Origin: CAG-877 sp963645945
GTDB taxonomy: Bacteria > Bacillota_I > Bacilli_A > RF39 > UBA660
Assembly: GCA_963645945.1 (NCBI GenBank)
Contig: CAVIUA010000048.1
Coordinates: 1-64,000, forward strand
Direction: 5' to 3'
Length of the DNA: 64,000 nt
Positions 51,477 through 60,757 of this stretch are shown here, in pieces; positions within the stretch are counted from its first letter, which is position 1; each line of letters begins with the position of its first letter. The position numbers and the translations under genes are program-made. Below the pieces are notes generated by a model. That model had not been told where the DNA came from and made no database searches. It saw nothing but the letters and a program-made list of their open reading frames with translations.

Positions 51477-53279
51477 CTATACTAATAACACAATAATGAA
51501 TGCTATTAATAATACTGCTAATAATTCTAATAAGAATTTCCAAATAGCTTTAATCCAAGAAGTATAAGGAATATCTAAGTACTCTAATACTATCATTAAA
51601 ATGAAACTAGTAGGAGCAAAGATAACTCCAAATCCATACATAGCTTGGAAAATAACACCTATTGTAGAATAACTAGCTGAATCAGTTACAACACTAGTTA
51701 AATATAATAGTACACTTTGGAATGCATATGAAGGATCAACATTGAATATACCAGCTAAAAGTGCTGCTAATGATGATAATAATGCACCAAAGACATTGAA
51801 TTTATCAATTCCAGAAAGTAATGCTTTATAGATTACTAATTGGAATGGATGATAAGTAACAATTACTAAACAAGAATAAATTAAAATTACAATTAATCCT
51901 AATGGTAATGCTCTCTTAATTCCATCAATAAATCCTTTTAAGATATCATTAAATTTAACTTTGTAAACGATTGCTAGGAATAGTATTAATAATGCCATTG
52001 GTAATAATAGATCAATTATAGTCCAGAAACCAAATGCATTAATAGTACCAAAAAGCTTAGAGAATATAGCAAAGCCACCTATCTCAAAAGATAAAACATT
52101 AGTAGTTACATCTGAGAATAAAGTAACTCCAAATCCATTTGACCAAGGAATGAATGCTAATATAACTAATATGAATAATAAAACAAATGCTGTTACTAAT
52201 GGCCAAGTAGTATGATAACTATTATCAGATTCTTGAACATATTTACTCATATCAGAAGAGCTATCAACAGACTCCTTAACAACAATAACTTCTTCATCTT
52301 TTAAAGCTGCTTTAATATTTTTCTTTGAAGAAGATTTTGTATTCTTTTTTCCAGTAGATTTAGAAGCATTAGCTTTAGTAGTTTTAGTAGTTTTAGCCTT
52401 ACTATCTTTAGTAGACTTAGTTGCAGTTTTCTTTGTCTTTTTAACTTCAACTTCTTTAACTTCAGCTTTTACTTCTTTTACTGAAGATTTCTTACTATCC
52501 TTCTTAATTACTTTAGTAACAGTATTAGTCTTTTTAATATATAATAATACATTTAAAACTAACAATGCTAAACCTAATAATAAAATTACTAATTTAGCTA
52601 TTACCTCAGAAGTAATATCAAGTGATAATACAGTCATGATAATATTAGTATTACCATAAGCATAAGTAGATCCTATTAAACCAACAGCTGTAGAACCAAC
52701 TAATACCATAGCTGCAACAATTTTATCATATCCTAATAATAAAATTACTGAAACTAACATAGGGAAAAATACAAGTAATGGAATTTGCATTCCTCCTAAT
52801 GAAACTAAAGCTGCGATTAGTAGCATGGTAACTACAAAGAATCTTACTTCATGTCCTTGTACACGTCCTACAAAATTATCTAGGAATGTACGATAAGCAG
52901 GTATCTTATTTAGTATTCCGTAGAAGCCACCAATAGCTAAAACGAAAAATGCAATATAACCAAAATAAGAAAGTGCTGTAACTGGATAATTGAATAAATC
53001 AAATAATCCCATTTGAACTCGTCCTTGATCTATATACTGTTCTGAATAATAAGCAGCTGGTAATATCCAAGTCATTAGCATAAGAGCTAACACAGTAAGA
53101 AGAACTATTTTAAGTACATTACTTTTATCGCGTAAAGCAATAATAATTAAAACAAACTCTGCAATCCATAAAGCAGTTTTAATTAAAGTACAAACATCAT
53201 TATCTGGTAAGAAAAATGATATAAGCATTAAAACAGTTACTATACAAAGAACAAGCTTTGAAATATTGTGTTTTTTCAT
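51477..53279 (-). CDS. YfcC-like multi-pass transporter with Lys/Thr-rich cytoplasmic insert
   Basis: 600 residues with about 13 hydrophobic segments in two halves. Motifs such as 'GGFYGILNKIPAYRTFLDN', 'LVGSTAVGLIGSTYAYGN' and 'GFGVIFAPTSFILMI' recall the YfcC/C4-dicarboxylate anaerobic carrier family (basic amino acid or dicarboxylate antiporters); substrate unknown. The halves are separated by a loop at about 250-345 composed largely of Lys, Thr, Ser and Ala with repeated 'KKTKK'/'TKTTKA'-like patches, resembling histone-H1-type tails. It has its own promoter and terminator between clpC and lysS. Confidence 0.75.
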   Translation of the reverse strand: MKKHNISKLVLCIVTVLMLISFFLPDNDVCTLIKTALWIAEFVLIIIALRDKSNVLKIVLLTVLALMLMTWILPAAYYSEQYIDQGRVQMGLFDLFNYPVTALSYFGYIAFFVLAIGGFYGILNKIPAYRTFLDNFVGRVQGHEVRFFVVTMLLIAALVSLGGMQIPLLVFFPMLVSVILLLGYDKIVAAMVLVGSTAVGLIGSTYAYGNTNIIMTVLSLDITSEVIAKLVILLLGLALLVLNVLLYIKKTNTVTKVIKKDSKKSSVKEVKAEVKEVEVKKTKKTATKSTKDSKAKTTKTTKANASKSTGKKNTKSSSKKNIKAALKDEEVIVVKESVDSSSDMSKYVQESDNSYHTTWPLVTAFVLLFILVILAFIPWSNGFGVTLFSDVTTNVLSFEIGGFAIFSKLFGTINAFGFWTIIDLLLPMALLILFLAIVYKVKFNDILKGFIDGIKRALPLGLIVILIYSCLVIVTYHPFQLVIYKALLSGIDKFNVFGALLSSLAALLAGIFNVDPSYAFQSVLLYLTSVVTDSASYSTIGVIFQAMYGFGVIFAPTSFILMIVLEYLDIPYTSWIKAIWKFLLELLAVLLIAFIIVLLV

Positions 53280-53297
53280 AATTAACCTCCCACTATA

Positions 53298-53326
53298 ATT
53301 ATACTTATATAAAATTGATTTTACAA
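53298..53326 (-). promoter_or_regulatory. Promoter of the YfcC-like gene
   Basis: TTGTAA (53326-53321) and TATAAT (53303-53298), spacing 17, minus strand, ahead of GTGGGAGG. Confidence 0.7.
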
Positions 53327-53347
53327 GTATTTACACTATTTTTTACC

Positions 53348-53410
53348 AAAAAAAAGCAATTTTAATTGACTTTTAAATATTAATATAATATTTAGTCATA
53401 TCAAAATTGC
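53348..53410 (-). terminator. lysS terminator, long hairpin
   Basis: GCAATTTT (53356-53363) pairs with AAAATTGC (53403-53410), and an inner GAC...AAATATT/AATATTTAGTC stem continues it. On the minus strand T8 follows. Confidence 0.85.
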
Positions 53411-53415
53411 CTAAA

Positions 53416-54897
53416 TTATTTTTGTTTCATTGTTGGGAACAACAATACATCACGAATTGATTCTTGTTCTAAGAAAAACATACAAAGTCTATCTATTCCA
53501 TAACCAATTCCACCAGCTGGAGGCATACCATATTCTAATGCTTCTATAAAGTCCATATCAATATCATTTGCTTCATCATTACCAAGGTCTCTTTCCTTAA
53601 TTTGATCTTCAAATCTTTCTAATTGATCAATTGGATCATTTAACTCTGTATACGCATTAGCAAATTCATTACCAGCGATAAACAATTCAAATCTATCAAC
53701 AAATCTTGGATCATCAGGATTTTTCTTTGTTAATGGACTAATCTCAATTGGATGTCCATATAAGAATGTAGGTTGAATTAAAGTTTCTTCTACATATTTT
53801 TCAAAGAACAAATTAACAATATGTCCAAAACTCTTTTGATGTTCTTCAACTGATATATTATGTTCCTCAGCTAATTTTAAAGCCTCTTCTAAACTCATAT
53901 CTTTTTTAAAATCAACACCAGTTTTTTCTTTAATAGCATCAACCATACTAATTCTCTTCCATGGTCCAGATAAATCTATATCATGATCATGCCAAGTAAA
54001 TGTAGTACGACCAAACACTTCTTTACCTATTGTTTGAAACATTGCCTCAGTCATATCCATCATACCTTGTAAATCACTATATGCTAAATATGCTTCCATT
54101 AAAGTAAATTCTGGATTATGTTTAGGATCCATTCCTTCATTTCTAAAAACTCTACCTATTTCATAAACTGCTTCCATACCACCAACAAGTAATCTTTTTA
54201 ATGGTAACTCTAAAGCAATTCTTAAATACATATCTAAATCTTGTGTATTATGATGTGTAACAAAAGGTCTAGCACTAGCACCTGTTAATAAAGTAGATAA
54301 AATAGGTGTTTCAACTTCTGTAAATCCTCTATTATCCATAAAGTTTTGAATGCATCTAATAATCTTAGGTCTAGTAAAAGCAACTTTCTTAGATTCTTCA
54401 TTCATAATTAAGTCAACATAACGTCTTCTATATCTTTCTTCAATATCAGTAAGACCATGAAATTTTTCTGGTAAAGGTTTTAAAGCCTTAACTAAATGAA
54501 CATATTTTTTTGCTCTAACACTAAGTTCACCAGTGTCAGTTCTAAACACAGTACCCTCAATTCCAACTATATCTCCAATATCTGATTTTTTAAATAAATC
54601 ATATACGTCTTCGCCAACAGCATCTTCCCTAATATATATTTGTAACTTTCCATACTTATCTTGTATATGGAAAAATCCAGCTCTACCTTTACGACGTTTA
54701 GTCATAATTCTACCCGCAACAATAACAATTTTTTCATTACCTTCTAAGTCTTCCTTAGAACAAGTTTGATACATTTCATTTATTTCCATAGAATTAGTAT
54801 TAGTATCAAATCTATGACCAAATGGGTCAATACCTTTTTCTCTAATTTCTTCAGCCTTAGCTCTTCTAACTAATTCTTGTTCAGTAAATTCTCTCAT
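53416..54897 (-). CDS. lysS: Lysyl-tRNA synthetase, class II
   Basis: 493 residues. The N-terminal OB anticodon-binding domain ('VAGRIMTKRRKGRAGFFHIQD', parts: GRIMTKRRKGRAGF) is followed by class II motif 1, motif 2 'YEIGRVFRNEGMDPKHNPEFTLMEAY' (parts: FRNEGMDPKHNPEFT) and motif 3 'GIGYGIDRLCMFFL'. Charges tRNA-Lys in the cytoplasm. GAAGGAGGATATT precedes the ATG. Last gene of the mscL-dusB-RDD-lysS operon. Confidence 0.98.
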   Translation of the reverse strand: MREFTEQELVRRAKAEEIREKGIDPFGHRFDTNTNSMEINEMYQTCSKEDLEGNEKIVIVAGRIMTKRRKGRAGFFHIQDKYGKLQIYIREDAVGEDVYDLFKKSDIGDIVGIEGTVFRTDTGELSVRAKKYVHLVKALKPLPEKFHGLTDIEERYRRRYVDLIMNEESKKVAFTRPKIIRCIQNFMDNRGFTEVETPILSTLLTGASARPFVTHHNTQDLDMYLRIALELPLKRLLVGGMEAVYEIGRVFRNEGMDPKHNPEFTLMEAYLAYSDLQGMMDMTEAMFQTIGKEVFGRTTFTWHDHDIDLSGPWKRISMVDAIKEKTGVDFKKDMSLEEALKLAEEHNISVEEHQKSFGHIVNLFFEKYVEETLIQPTFLYGHPIEISPLTKKNPDDPRFVDRFELFIAGNEFANAYTELNDPIDQLERFEDQIKERDLGNDEANDIDMDFIEALEYGMPPAGGIGYGIDRLCMFFLEQESIRDVLLFPTMKQK

Positions 54898-54911
54898 AAT
54901 ATCCTCCTTCT

Positions 54912-55514
54912 TTAAGCTTTAACAACAGTAGTATGAGCAATTTTATCATGTAATCCCATACCTGATTTATTCCACATAACCATAAAGCCACAAATTAATA
55001 ATAAAGTATAATTGATAATTCCACAAATTGCAACCCCATAAAAATATGCTGTTTCATTTCCAAAAATAACAATTGCAAAAGAAATCATATCTACTAAAAT
55101 CGAATTAACAATTAAAGATCTAAAAATAAAACTGTTAATAGTTATTTCTTTATCTGTAGAACTAACAACTTTTATTTTCATTAATTTCTTCCCAATAGTT
55201 TGTCCATTATTATAATACTGATAAACTATGAAATATAAAACAGATAAAAACAAAGTCATCAATGATACAATACCTTGTTTTTTAGAAAGTTGATAACTTA
55301 TACCCTTAACCTCAGCAACATAAGTATCCATATCAATTTTTCCAGAATTATATTTCTCTATAACCTCAGTACTATTTTTATTTAATTTGTCAATAGATTT
55401 AGTATCCAAAAATGGATAAGAAATTAGAGACGCTATACTAGATAAAATAAAAATATCAAGTAAAAACGCAATAAATCTTTGTACAAATAACGCTTTCTCA
55501 TCTTTAGCTTTCAT
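54912..55514 (-). CDS. RDD-family membrane protein
   Basis: 200 residues from ATG 55514, after AAGGAGGTATTATTAT. The RDD signature appears as 'VQRFIAFLLDIFILSS' (about 11-26). Four hydrophobic segments are visible (about 15-33, 84-102, 125-148, 155-178), and 'NNGQTIGKKLMKIKVV' is the conserved cytoplasmic loop. Family function is mostly unknown; some members act in ion exchange. The start overlaps the dusB stop by 11 bases. Confidence 0.85.
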   Translation of the reverse strand: MKAKDEKALFVQRFIAFLLDIFILSSIASLISYPFLDTKSIDKLNKNSTEVIEKYNSGKIDMDTYVAEVKGISYQLSKKQGIVSLMTLFLSVLYFIVYQYYNNGQTIGKKLMKIKVVSSTDKEITINSFIFRSLIVNSILVDMISFAIVIFGNETAYFYGVAICGIINYTLLLICGFMVMWNKSGMGLHDKIAHTTVVKA

Positions 55515-56493
55515 ATAATAATACCTCCTTAAACTCACTAAGTATCTTGATTATATCACAAACTTTAGTAGTTTTATAGACCTTATTTTTAACATCACTA
55601 GCACCAGTAACGCCTTTTAAATACCAAGAAATATGATTCCTTATCTCTAAACAAGCTAATTTTTCATCTTTGAAATCAGTTAAATATTTCAAATGTTTAA
55701 GTGCCATATCTACTTTTTCAATATCAGTTACACTAGTTATTTTTCTGTTCTCTAAATAAGCAATGCTATCTCTAATTAACCAAGGATTACCAAGTAATCC
55801 TCTACCTATCATAACTGCATCACATAAAGTTTCATCTAACATTCTTTTAGCATCCTCTGGCTTTTTAATATCACCATTACCAATAATAGGAATAGAGACA
55901 CATCTTTTTACCTCTTTTATAATATTCCAATCCGCTTTACCAGAATAACCTTGACTACGAGTTCTAGCATGAATACAAATAGCTTTAGCTCCAGCTTTTT
56001 CAATTACCTGAGAAACTAAAGGTGCATTAATACTATTACTATCCCATCCAGATCTAATTTTAACAGTAACGGGTACTGAAACACTAGCAACTACTTTACT
56101 AACTATTTCATATATTTTATCAGGATCTCGTAATAAAGATGATCCGGCACCAGATTTAACTGCAACTTTAGGAACAGGACATCCCATATTAATATCAATA
56201 AAAACATTATCATATAAATTTGTTATTATTTTAGCAGCCTTAGCCATTGTATCAGGATTAGAACCAAATATTTGAACTGCAACTGGTATTTTCAAAGTAT
56301 CAATACCTTTTAACATATCAAATGTCTTTTTATTATCCCTAACAATAGCCTCAGAACTAATTAATTCTGTAACTGCATATCCAACACCAAACTCTTCTAA
56401 TATCTTCATATAAGAAGGATTAGATATTCCAGCCATTGGCGCCATCGCAATTTTATTTTTAATAAATATATCACCTATATACCAACCTTGCAT
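55504..56493 (-). CDS. dusB: tRNA-dihydrouridine synthase (DusB-like)
   Basis: 329 residues. An FMN-binding TIM barrel: 'MAPMAGISNPSY' (about 17-28), 'DINMGCPVPKVAVKSGAGSSLL' (parts: INMGCPVPKV with the catalytic Cys), 'VKIRSGWDSNSINA', 'HARTRSQGYSGKADW' and 'GNGDIKKPEDA', 'MIGRGLLGNPWL'. It reduces uridines in the D-loop of tRNA. Neighbour of lysS as in B. subtilis (yacF). Sixteen bases after mscL. Confidence 0.95.
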   Translation of the reverse strand: MQGWYIGDIFIKNKIAMAPMAGISNPSYMKILEEFGVGYAVTELISSEAIVRDNKKTFDMLKGIDTLKIPVAVQIFGSNPDTMAKAAKIITNLYDNVFIDINMGCPVPKVAVKSGAGSSLLRDPDKIYEIVSKVVASVSVPVTVKIRSGWDSNSINAPLVSQVIEKAGAKAICIHARTRSQGYSGKADWNIIKEVKRCVSIPIIGNGDIKKPEDAKRMLDETLCDAVMIGRGLLGNPWLIRDSIAYLENRKITSVTDIEKVDMALKHLKYLTDFKDEKLACLEIRNHISWYLKGVTGASDVKNKVYKTTKVCDIIKILSEFKEVLLYES

Positions 56494-56508
56494 ATATATC
56501 CCATACCT

Positions 56509-56928
56509 TTACTTTTTCTTTAATAAATCTCTAATTTCCTCTAATAATAAAACTTCATCACTCTTCTTAGGAGTTTCCTCAATCTCTTCTTCTTTCTTCT
56601 TTTTAAAACTTTCAAATAATTTAACTATCATAAATATACAGAAAGCAACAATTAAAAAGTCAACAATAGTTTGAATAAAAGAACCATATTTAATAGTTGC
56701 ATCTCCTACTTTGATACTTAAATCAGAAAAATCAAGTCCACCTAAGAAAACACCTATAATAGGCATCAATACATCATTTACTAAACTAGTAACAATTTTA
56801 CCAAAAGCACTACCAATGATAACACCAACAGCCATATCAACAACATTACCACGTGAAATAAATGTTTTAAATTCTGATGCTCCCTTACTAATTTTCTTAA
56901 TATTTTTACTTGCTAAATCTTTTTTCAT
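56509..56928 (-). CDS. mscL: Large-conductance mechanosensitive channel
   Basis: 139 residues from ATG 56928 after GGAGGGATATTT. TM1 contains 'RGNVVDMAVGVIIGSAFGKIVTSLV' (parts: GNVVDMAVGVIIGSAFGKIV), TM2 lies at about 84-105, and a cytoplasmic charged helix ends 'LLLEEIRDLLKKK'. It opens under membrane tension to release solutes during osmotic downshock. First gene of the operon with dusB, the RDD protein and lysS. Confidence 0.96.
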   Translation of the reverse strand: MKKDLASKNIKKISKGASEFKTFISRGNVVDMAVGVIIGSAFGKIVTSLVNDVLMPIIGVFLGGLDFSDLSIKVGDATIKYGSFIQTIVDFLIVAFCIFMIVKLFESFKKKKEEEIEETPKKSDEVLLLEEIRDLLKKK

Positions 56929-56955
56929 AAATATCCCTCCAACAAACATAATGAT

Positions 56956-56983
56956 ATTATAATATGAATTTAAATAATTTCAA
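56956..56983 (-). promoter_or_regulatory. mscL operon promoter
   Basis: TTGAAA (56983-56978) and TATAAT (56961-56956), spacing 16, minus strand. Confidence 0.7.
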
Positions 56984-57017
56984 GAAAAAAGAGTTAAATT
57001 TAAACATCCAACTCTTT
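56984..57017 (-). terminator. ftsH terminator
   Basis: On the minus strand AAAAGAGTT pairs with AACTCTTTT around a 13-base loop and is followed by TTCTTG; it overlaps the ftsH stop codon. Confidence 0.65.
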
Positions 57018-58967
57018 TAATAATTCTGCTTTATTCATTTTTGAATAGTTTTTAATACCCTTTTCTTTAGCTATTTCTCTAAGTCTAGTAATTGACATAG
57101 ATTCATAACTAGTTTCTTCATCTTCTATAGGCATTTTCCCATTTTCAACTAAGTAATCAATTTGTTCCTTAGTCAATGTTTCATATTCTAATAATGCATC
57201 AGCTATTAATTTTAATAAATCTTTATTTTCTTTAATAATAGTAGTAGCTTTATCATGACAATTATTAATGATTTTTCTCATTTCCATATCAATTTCATTT
57301 GCTACTTCATTAGAAAAATGTTGACTTTTATTATAATCTCTTCCTAAGAAAACACTACCTTCTTTTTGTTCAAATTGTAATGGTCCTAAATCACTCATAC
57401 CATATTCAGTAACCATTGCACGAGCTATTTTAGTTGCCTTTTCAAAGTCATTATGAGCACCAGTAGTAATTTCTCCAAAAACAACTTCTTCAGCTGTACG
57501 TCCACCTAATAAACCAGTTATTTCTTCTAATAAATCAGTTTTAGTTGAACATAATTTTTCAACAGATGGAACCATCATATTATATCCACCAGCCGAACCT
57601 CTAGGAATAATAGTAACTTTTTGAACATCATTAGCATTATCAAGTTTTAAACCTATAACAGCATGTCCAGCTTCATGATAAGCAACAAGCTTACGATCTT
57701 CTTCACTATATTTATGTGAAGTCTTAGCAGGACCCATTAAAACTCTATCAGTAGCCTCATCAATTTCACTCATTGTAATCTTTGCTTTATTACGTCTAAC
57801 TGCAAGTAAAGCAGCTTCATTTAATAAATTTTCCAAATCAGCTCCAGAAAAACCAGGAGTTCTTTTAGCTAAATTTTCTAATGTAAGTCCATCAGCTAAC
57901 TTTTTATTCTTAGCATGCACTGCTAAAATCTCTTCTCTTTCTCTAACATCAGGTAAATTAACAGTAACTTGTCTATCAAATCTACCAGGTCTTAAAAGTG
58001 CTGGATCTAAAACATCAGGTCTATTAGTTGCAGCCATAATTATAATACCTTCATTAGCACCAAAACCATCCATTTCAGTAAGTAATTGGTTTAATGTTTG
58101 CTCTCTTTCATCATGTCCACCACCAAGTCCAGTACCTCTTTGGCGACCAACAGCATCTATTTCATCAATAAATATTAAACATGGAGCATTACGTTTAGCT
58201 TGTTGGAACATATCACGAACACGACTAGCACCAACACCAACGAATAATTCAACAAAGTCAGATCCAGAAATGAAATAAAATGGAACATTTGCCTCTCCTG
58301 CAACAGCTTTAGCAAGTAAAGTTTTACCTGTTCCTGGAGGACCAAATAATAATATACCCTTAGGAATTCTAGCTCCTAAACTTTGAAATTTCTTTGGATT
58401 CTTTAAGAAATCAATTATTTCTTTAACTTCTTCTTTTTCCTCTTTTAAACCAGCTACATCTTTAAAAGTAACTTTATTATTATCACTACTTAAACGAGCT
58501 TTACTCTTACCAAAATCCAATGAACTCTTATTTCCTGCTAATTGTCTATTTAAGAACCAAAAAGCAATACCTACTAATAAAAGTATCGGTAAAACATTAA
58601 CAACAATTAAAAGTAATGATGATGAATCAGGATCAGGTTCAACATTTAATTCAATATTTTGATTATCACTGGCTTCAACAATCTTTTTCATTACCTCTTC
58701 ACTTAAAGGTAATCTAGCAAAGAAAGTTTCATTATCAGCATAATCTTTTAATTTTCCACTAGCCTCATATGTATAACCATTAGTTCTAGCAACTAACTCT
58801 AACTTAGTTATTTCCTTATTATCTAATTTTTCAATAAACTCATTATACGTTAATACTTTTACTTTTTTATTAGCAACATTCATGAAAAAGAACATTCCAA
58901 GAACAACTAATGCCAAAAGTAAATATGGTAACAAGCTTCTTTTTACAGTTTTTTTATCAATATTCAC
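57000..58967 (-). CDS. ftsH: ATP-dependent zinc metalloprotease FtsH with C-terminal Rho_N-like extension
   Basis: 655 residues. Two membrane helices (about 13-29 and 113-133) flank an extracytoplasmic domain. The AAA domain has Walker A 'GPPGTGKT' (209-216), 'LIFIDEIDAVGRQRG' and an SRH ('NRPDVLDPALLRPGRFDR', parts: RPDVLDPALLRPGRF). The zinc site is 'HEAGH' (431-435). The last ~35 residues, 'SITRLREIAKEKG' then 'YSKMNKAELLKEL', look like a Rho_N/SAP-like helical module not normally found on FtsH. It follows tilS by 11 bases. Confidence 0.95.
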   Translation of the reverse strand: MNIDKKTVKRSLLPYLLLALVVLGMFFFMNVANKKVKVLTYNEFIEKLDNKEITKLELVARTNGYTYEASGKLKDYADNETFFARLPLSEEVMKKIVEASDNQNIELNVEPDPDSSSLLLIVVNVLPILLLVGIAFWFLNRQLAGNKSSLDFGKSKARLSSDNNKVTFKDVAGLKEEKEEVKEIIDFLKNPKKFQSLGARIPKGILLFGPPGTGKTLLAKAVAGEANVPFYFISGSDFVELFVGVGASRVRDMFQQAKRNAPCLIFIDEIDAVGRQRGTGLGGGHDEREQTLNQLLTEMDGFGANEGIIIMAATNRPDVLDPALLRPGRFDRQVTVNLPDVREREEILAVHAKNKKLADGLTLENLAKRTPGFSGADLENLLNEAALLAVRRNKAKITMSEIDEATDRVLMGPAKTSHKYSEEDRKLVAYHEAGHAVIGLKLDNANDVQKVTIIPRGSAGGYNMMVPSVEKLCSTKTDLLEEITGLLGGRTAEEVVFGEITTGAHNDFEKATKIARAMVTEYGMSDLGPLQFEQKEGSVFLGRDYNKSQHFSNEVANEIDMEMRKIINNCHDKATTIIKENKDLLKLIADALLEYETLTKEQIDYLVENGKMPIEDEETSYESMSITRLREIAKEKGIKNYSKMNKAELLKELDV

Positions 58968-58978
58968 AATATTCCTCC

Positions 58979-60292
58979 TTAACTATATTTTAATATTATA
59001 TCATAACTATCTACTTTTTTCTTATCAAATTTAGATTTTTTAACACCAGGTATCCATACTACTTTACCTTTTGAATCAACAACAATTGGCCATGAATCCC
59101 TTTCTGTTAAATTAATCTTACTATCAATGAATATATCTTTAATTTTTTTAGTACCATCCATGCCTTTAACAGCCATTTTATCTCCAAGTCTTCTAGTTCT
59201 AACAATTAATGGCAAAGTAATTTCTGAACTATTAAGTCTACAAATACTATTACTATTGTCAGAAGTATCTAATACTCTTTCAATAACATGCCCATTAGGT
59301 AATGTAGCATATTCATCAAATTCAATTTCATAGTTAGTTATTTCCAAAACATCACGTTTTAATTCTAACATATTATAGCACTTATTAGCAATAACATCAT
59401 TTGGTAAATTAACAAAACTATTTGCTTTCTTACTATATATTAAATCCAATATCAAATCTATATGCTTATCTCCAACAAGTATCAAATCATCTTGATAAAA
59501 TTCACTAAGTAAATAATACAGGATTTCTCTTTGAATATAAGGATCTTCTAATATAAATTTATCAATAACTAATGCATCTGCTAATAAAACTCTTCTCAAA
59601 GCCTTATCTCTTTCTTTATTAATAAAATTACAAGCAGCAGACAAATTATCACTAAAACGCAAAAACTTCAAATGAACGTTTTCTTCTTCACTTTTCAAAA
59701 ATGGCAATAAATACTTTCTATATCTATTTCTAGTATATTTATCTGAAGAATTAGATTTATCAACAAAGTATTTAACATTATTCATCTCATCATATTCTTC
59801 TAATTCTTTCTTTGTATAATAAATCAACGGTCTAACTATTTTATAATCATTCATATCAACTATCATCTTAAAACCAGAATAACCCTTCAAATTAGTTCCT
59901 CTAACAATTCTCATCATTATAGTTTCAACTAAGTCATCTCCATGATGTGCTGTCATTAAATAATTAGCTCCATATTTATAAACTACATTTTCAAAAAAGT
60001 TATATCTAATATTACGAGCTTCATTTTCAAAATTATCATCACCATATTTTTCAATAATCATAGTCTCAAATAATATTGAATTCTTAACACAATATTCTTT
60101 TATATATATTGCCTCATCAATACTTTCTACTCTAACGTTATGATTAACATGTGCAACGATTAATGAAAGATCATATTTTTCACGTATCTTTAATAACATA
60201 TCTACTAAAGCCATTGAATCAGGTCCAGCTGAACATCCAATAACTATAACATCACCAGTATTAAATTTAAAATTATCCTCAATACTAATCAT
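58979..60292 (-). CDS. tilS: tRNA(Ile)-lysidine synthetase
   Basis: 437 residues. The PP-loop reads SAGPDS (21-26), where SGGxDS is the norm. 'VAHVNHNVR', 'TAHHGDDLVETIMMRIVRGT' (parts: TAHHGDDLVETIM) and 'RYRKYLLPFL' are characteristic. A C-terminal TilS-C domain recognises tRNA ('RTRRLGDKMAVKGMDGTKKIKDIFID', parts: RRLGDKMAVKG). It converts the wobble cytidine of tRNA-Ile(CAU) to lysidine, which is essential. hpt, usually between tilS and ftsH, is absent. Confidence 0.94.
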   Translation of the reverse strand: MISIEDNFKFNTGDVIVIGCSAGPDSMALVDMLLKIREKYDLSLIVAHVNHNVRVESIDEAIYIKEYCVKNSILFETMIIEKYGDDNFENEARNIRYNFFENVVYKYGANYLMTAHHGDDLVETIMMRIVRGTNLKGYSGFKMIVDMNDYKIVRPLIYYTKKELEEYDEMNNVKYFVDKSNSSDKYTRNRYRKYLLPFLKSEEENVHLKFLRFSDNLSAACNFINKERDKALRRVLLADALVIDKFILEDPYIQREILYYLLSEFYQDDLILVGDKHIDLILDLIYSKKANSFVNLPNDVIANKCYNMLELKRDVLEITNYEIEFDEYATLPNGHVIERVLDTSDNSNSICRLNSSEITLPLIVRTRRLGDKMAVKGMDGTKKIKDIFIDSKINLTERDSWPIVVDSKGKVVWIPGVKKSKFDKKKVDSYDIILKYS

Positions 60293-60316
60293 AATTCCTC
60301 CATAACAAACAATGAT

Positions 60317-60325
60317 ATTATATCA
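60317..60325 (-). promoter_or_regulatory. tilS-ftsH extended -10 promoter
   Basis: TGATATAAT on the minus strand 25 bases before the tilS start. No good -35 box. Confidence 0.45.
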
Positions 60326-60347
60326 CAAGTACAAATGAAAAAAGAAT

Positions 60348-60656
60348 TTATTTTTCCGGTATTTTAATAATAAATTCCCCATCTTTTGAATATAAATATT
60401 TTTCTCTAGCATATCTAGCAATATAATCAGGATCTTGTAATTTATTAACATCTACTCGTAACTCTTCTTCCTTCTCTTTTAGACTTGCTAGTTTTTCATC
60501 TAATTCATTTTTTTCACGATATTTATCATATATTTCAACCCAGTAGTGTCCTATTGTAAAAGTAGTTACGATAATAATAGCTAAAGAACCTAATCCAAAA
60601 ATAACAAGTCTTCTTTTTGTTTTTTTAACTGTACTAGAAGATTTTCTTTTTGCCAT
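60348..60656 (-). CDS. divIC: Septum formation initiator, FtsB/DivIC family
   Basis: 102 residues. A Lys/Ser-rich cytoplasmic N-terminus (1-16), one membrane helix (about 18-38), a short coiled coil (about 43-70, 'KNELDEKLASLKEKEEEL') and the conserved 'LQDPDYIARYAREKYLYSKDGEF' segment (parts: DPDYIARYAREK). It bridges early and late divisome proteins. Position between yabQ and tilS supports DivIC. GTAGGTGACGTAAAT precedes the ATG. Confidence 0.92.
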   Translation of the reverse strand: MAKRKSSSTVKKTKRRLVIFGLGSLAIIIVTTFTIGHYWVEIYDKYREKNELDEKLASLKEKEEELRVDVNKLQDPDYIARYAREKYLYSKDGEFIIKIPEK

Positions 60657-60684
60657 ATTTACGTCACCTACCTTATCACCATAT

Positions 60685-60714
60685 ATTATAATCCTATAAT
60701 AATAAAAGATTCAA
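60685..60714 (-). promoter_or_regulatory. divIC promoter
   Basis: TTGAAT (60714-60709) and TATAAT (60690-60685), spacing 18, minus strand. Confidence 0.65.
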
Positions 60715-60728
60715 TAAACAAAAGAAAA

Positions 60729-60757
60729 AAAGGACTCACTTTACAGTCACTTTTTAC
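60729..60757 (-). terminator. yabQ terminator
   Basis: On the minus strand AAAAG-GACT pairs imperfectly with AGTC-CTTTT, followed by T-rich sequence; it overlaps the yabQ stop. Weak stem. Confidence 0.45.
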
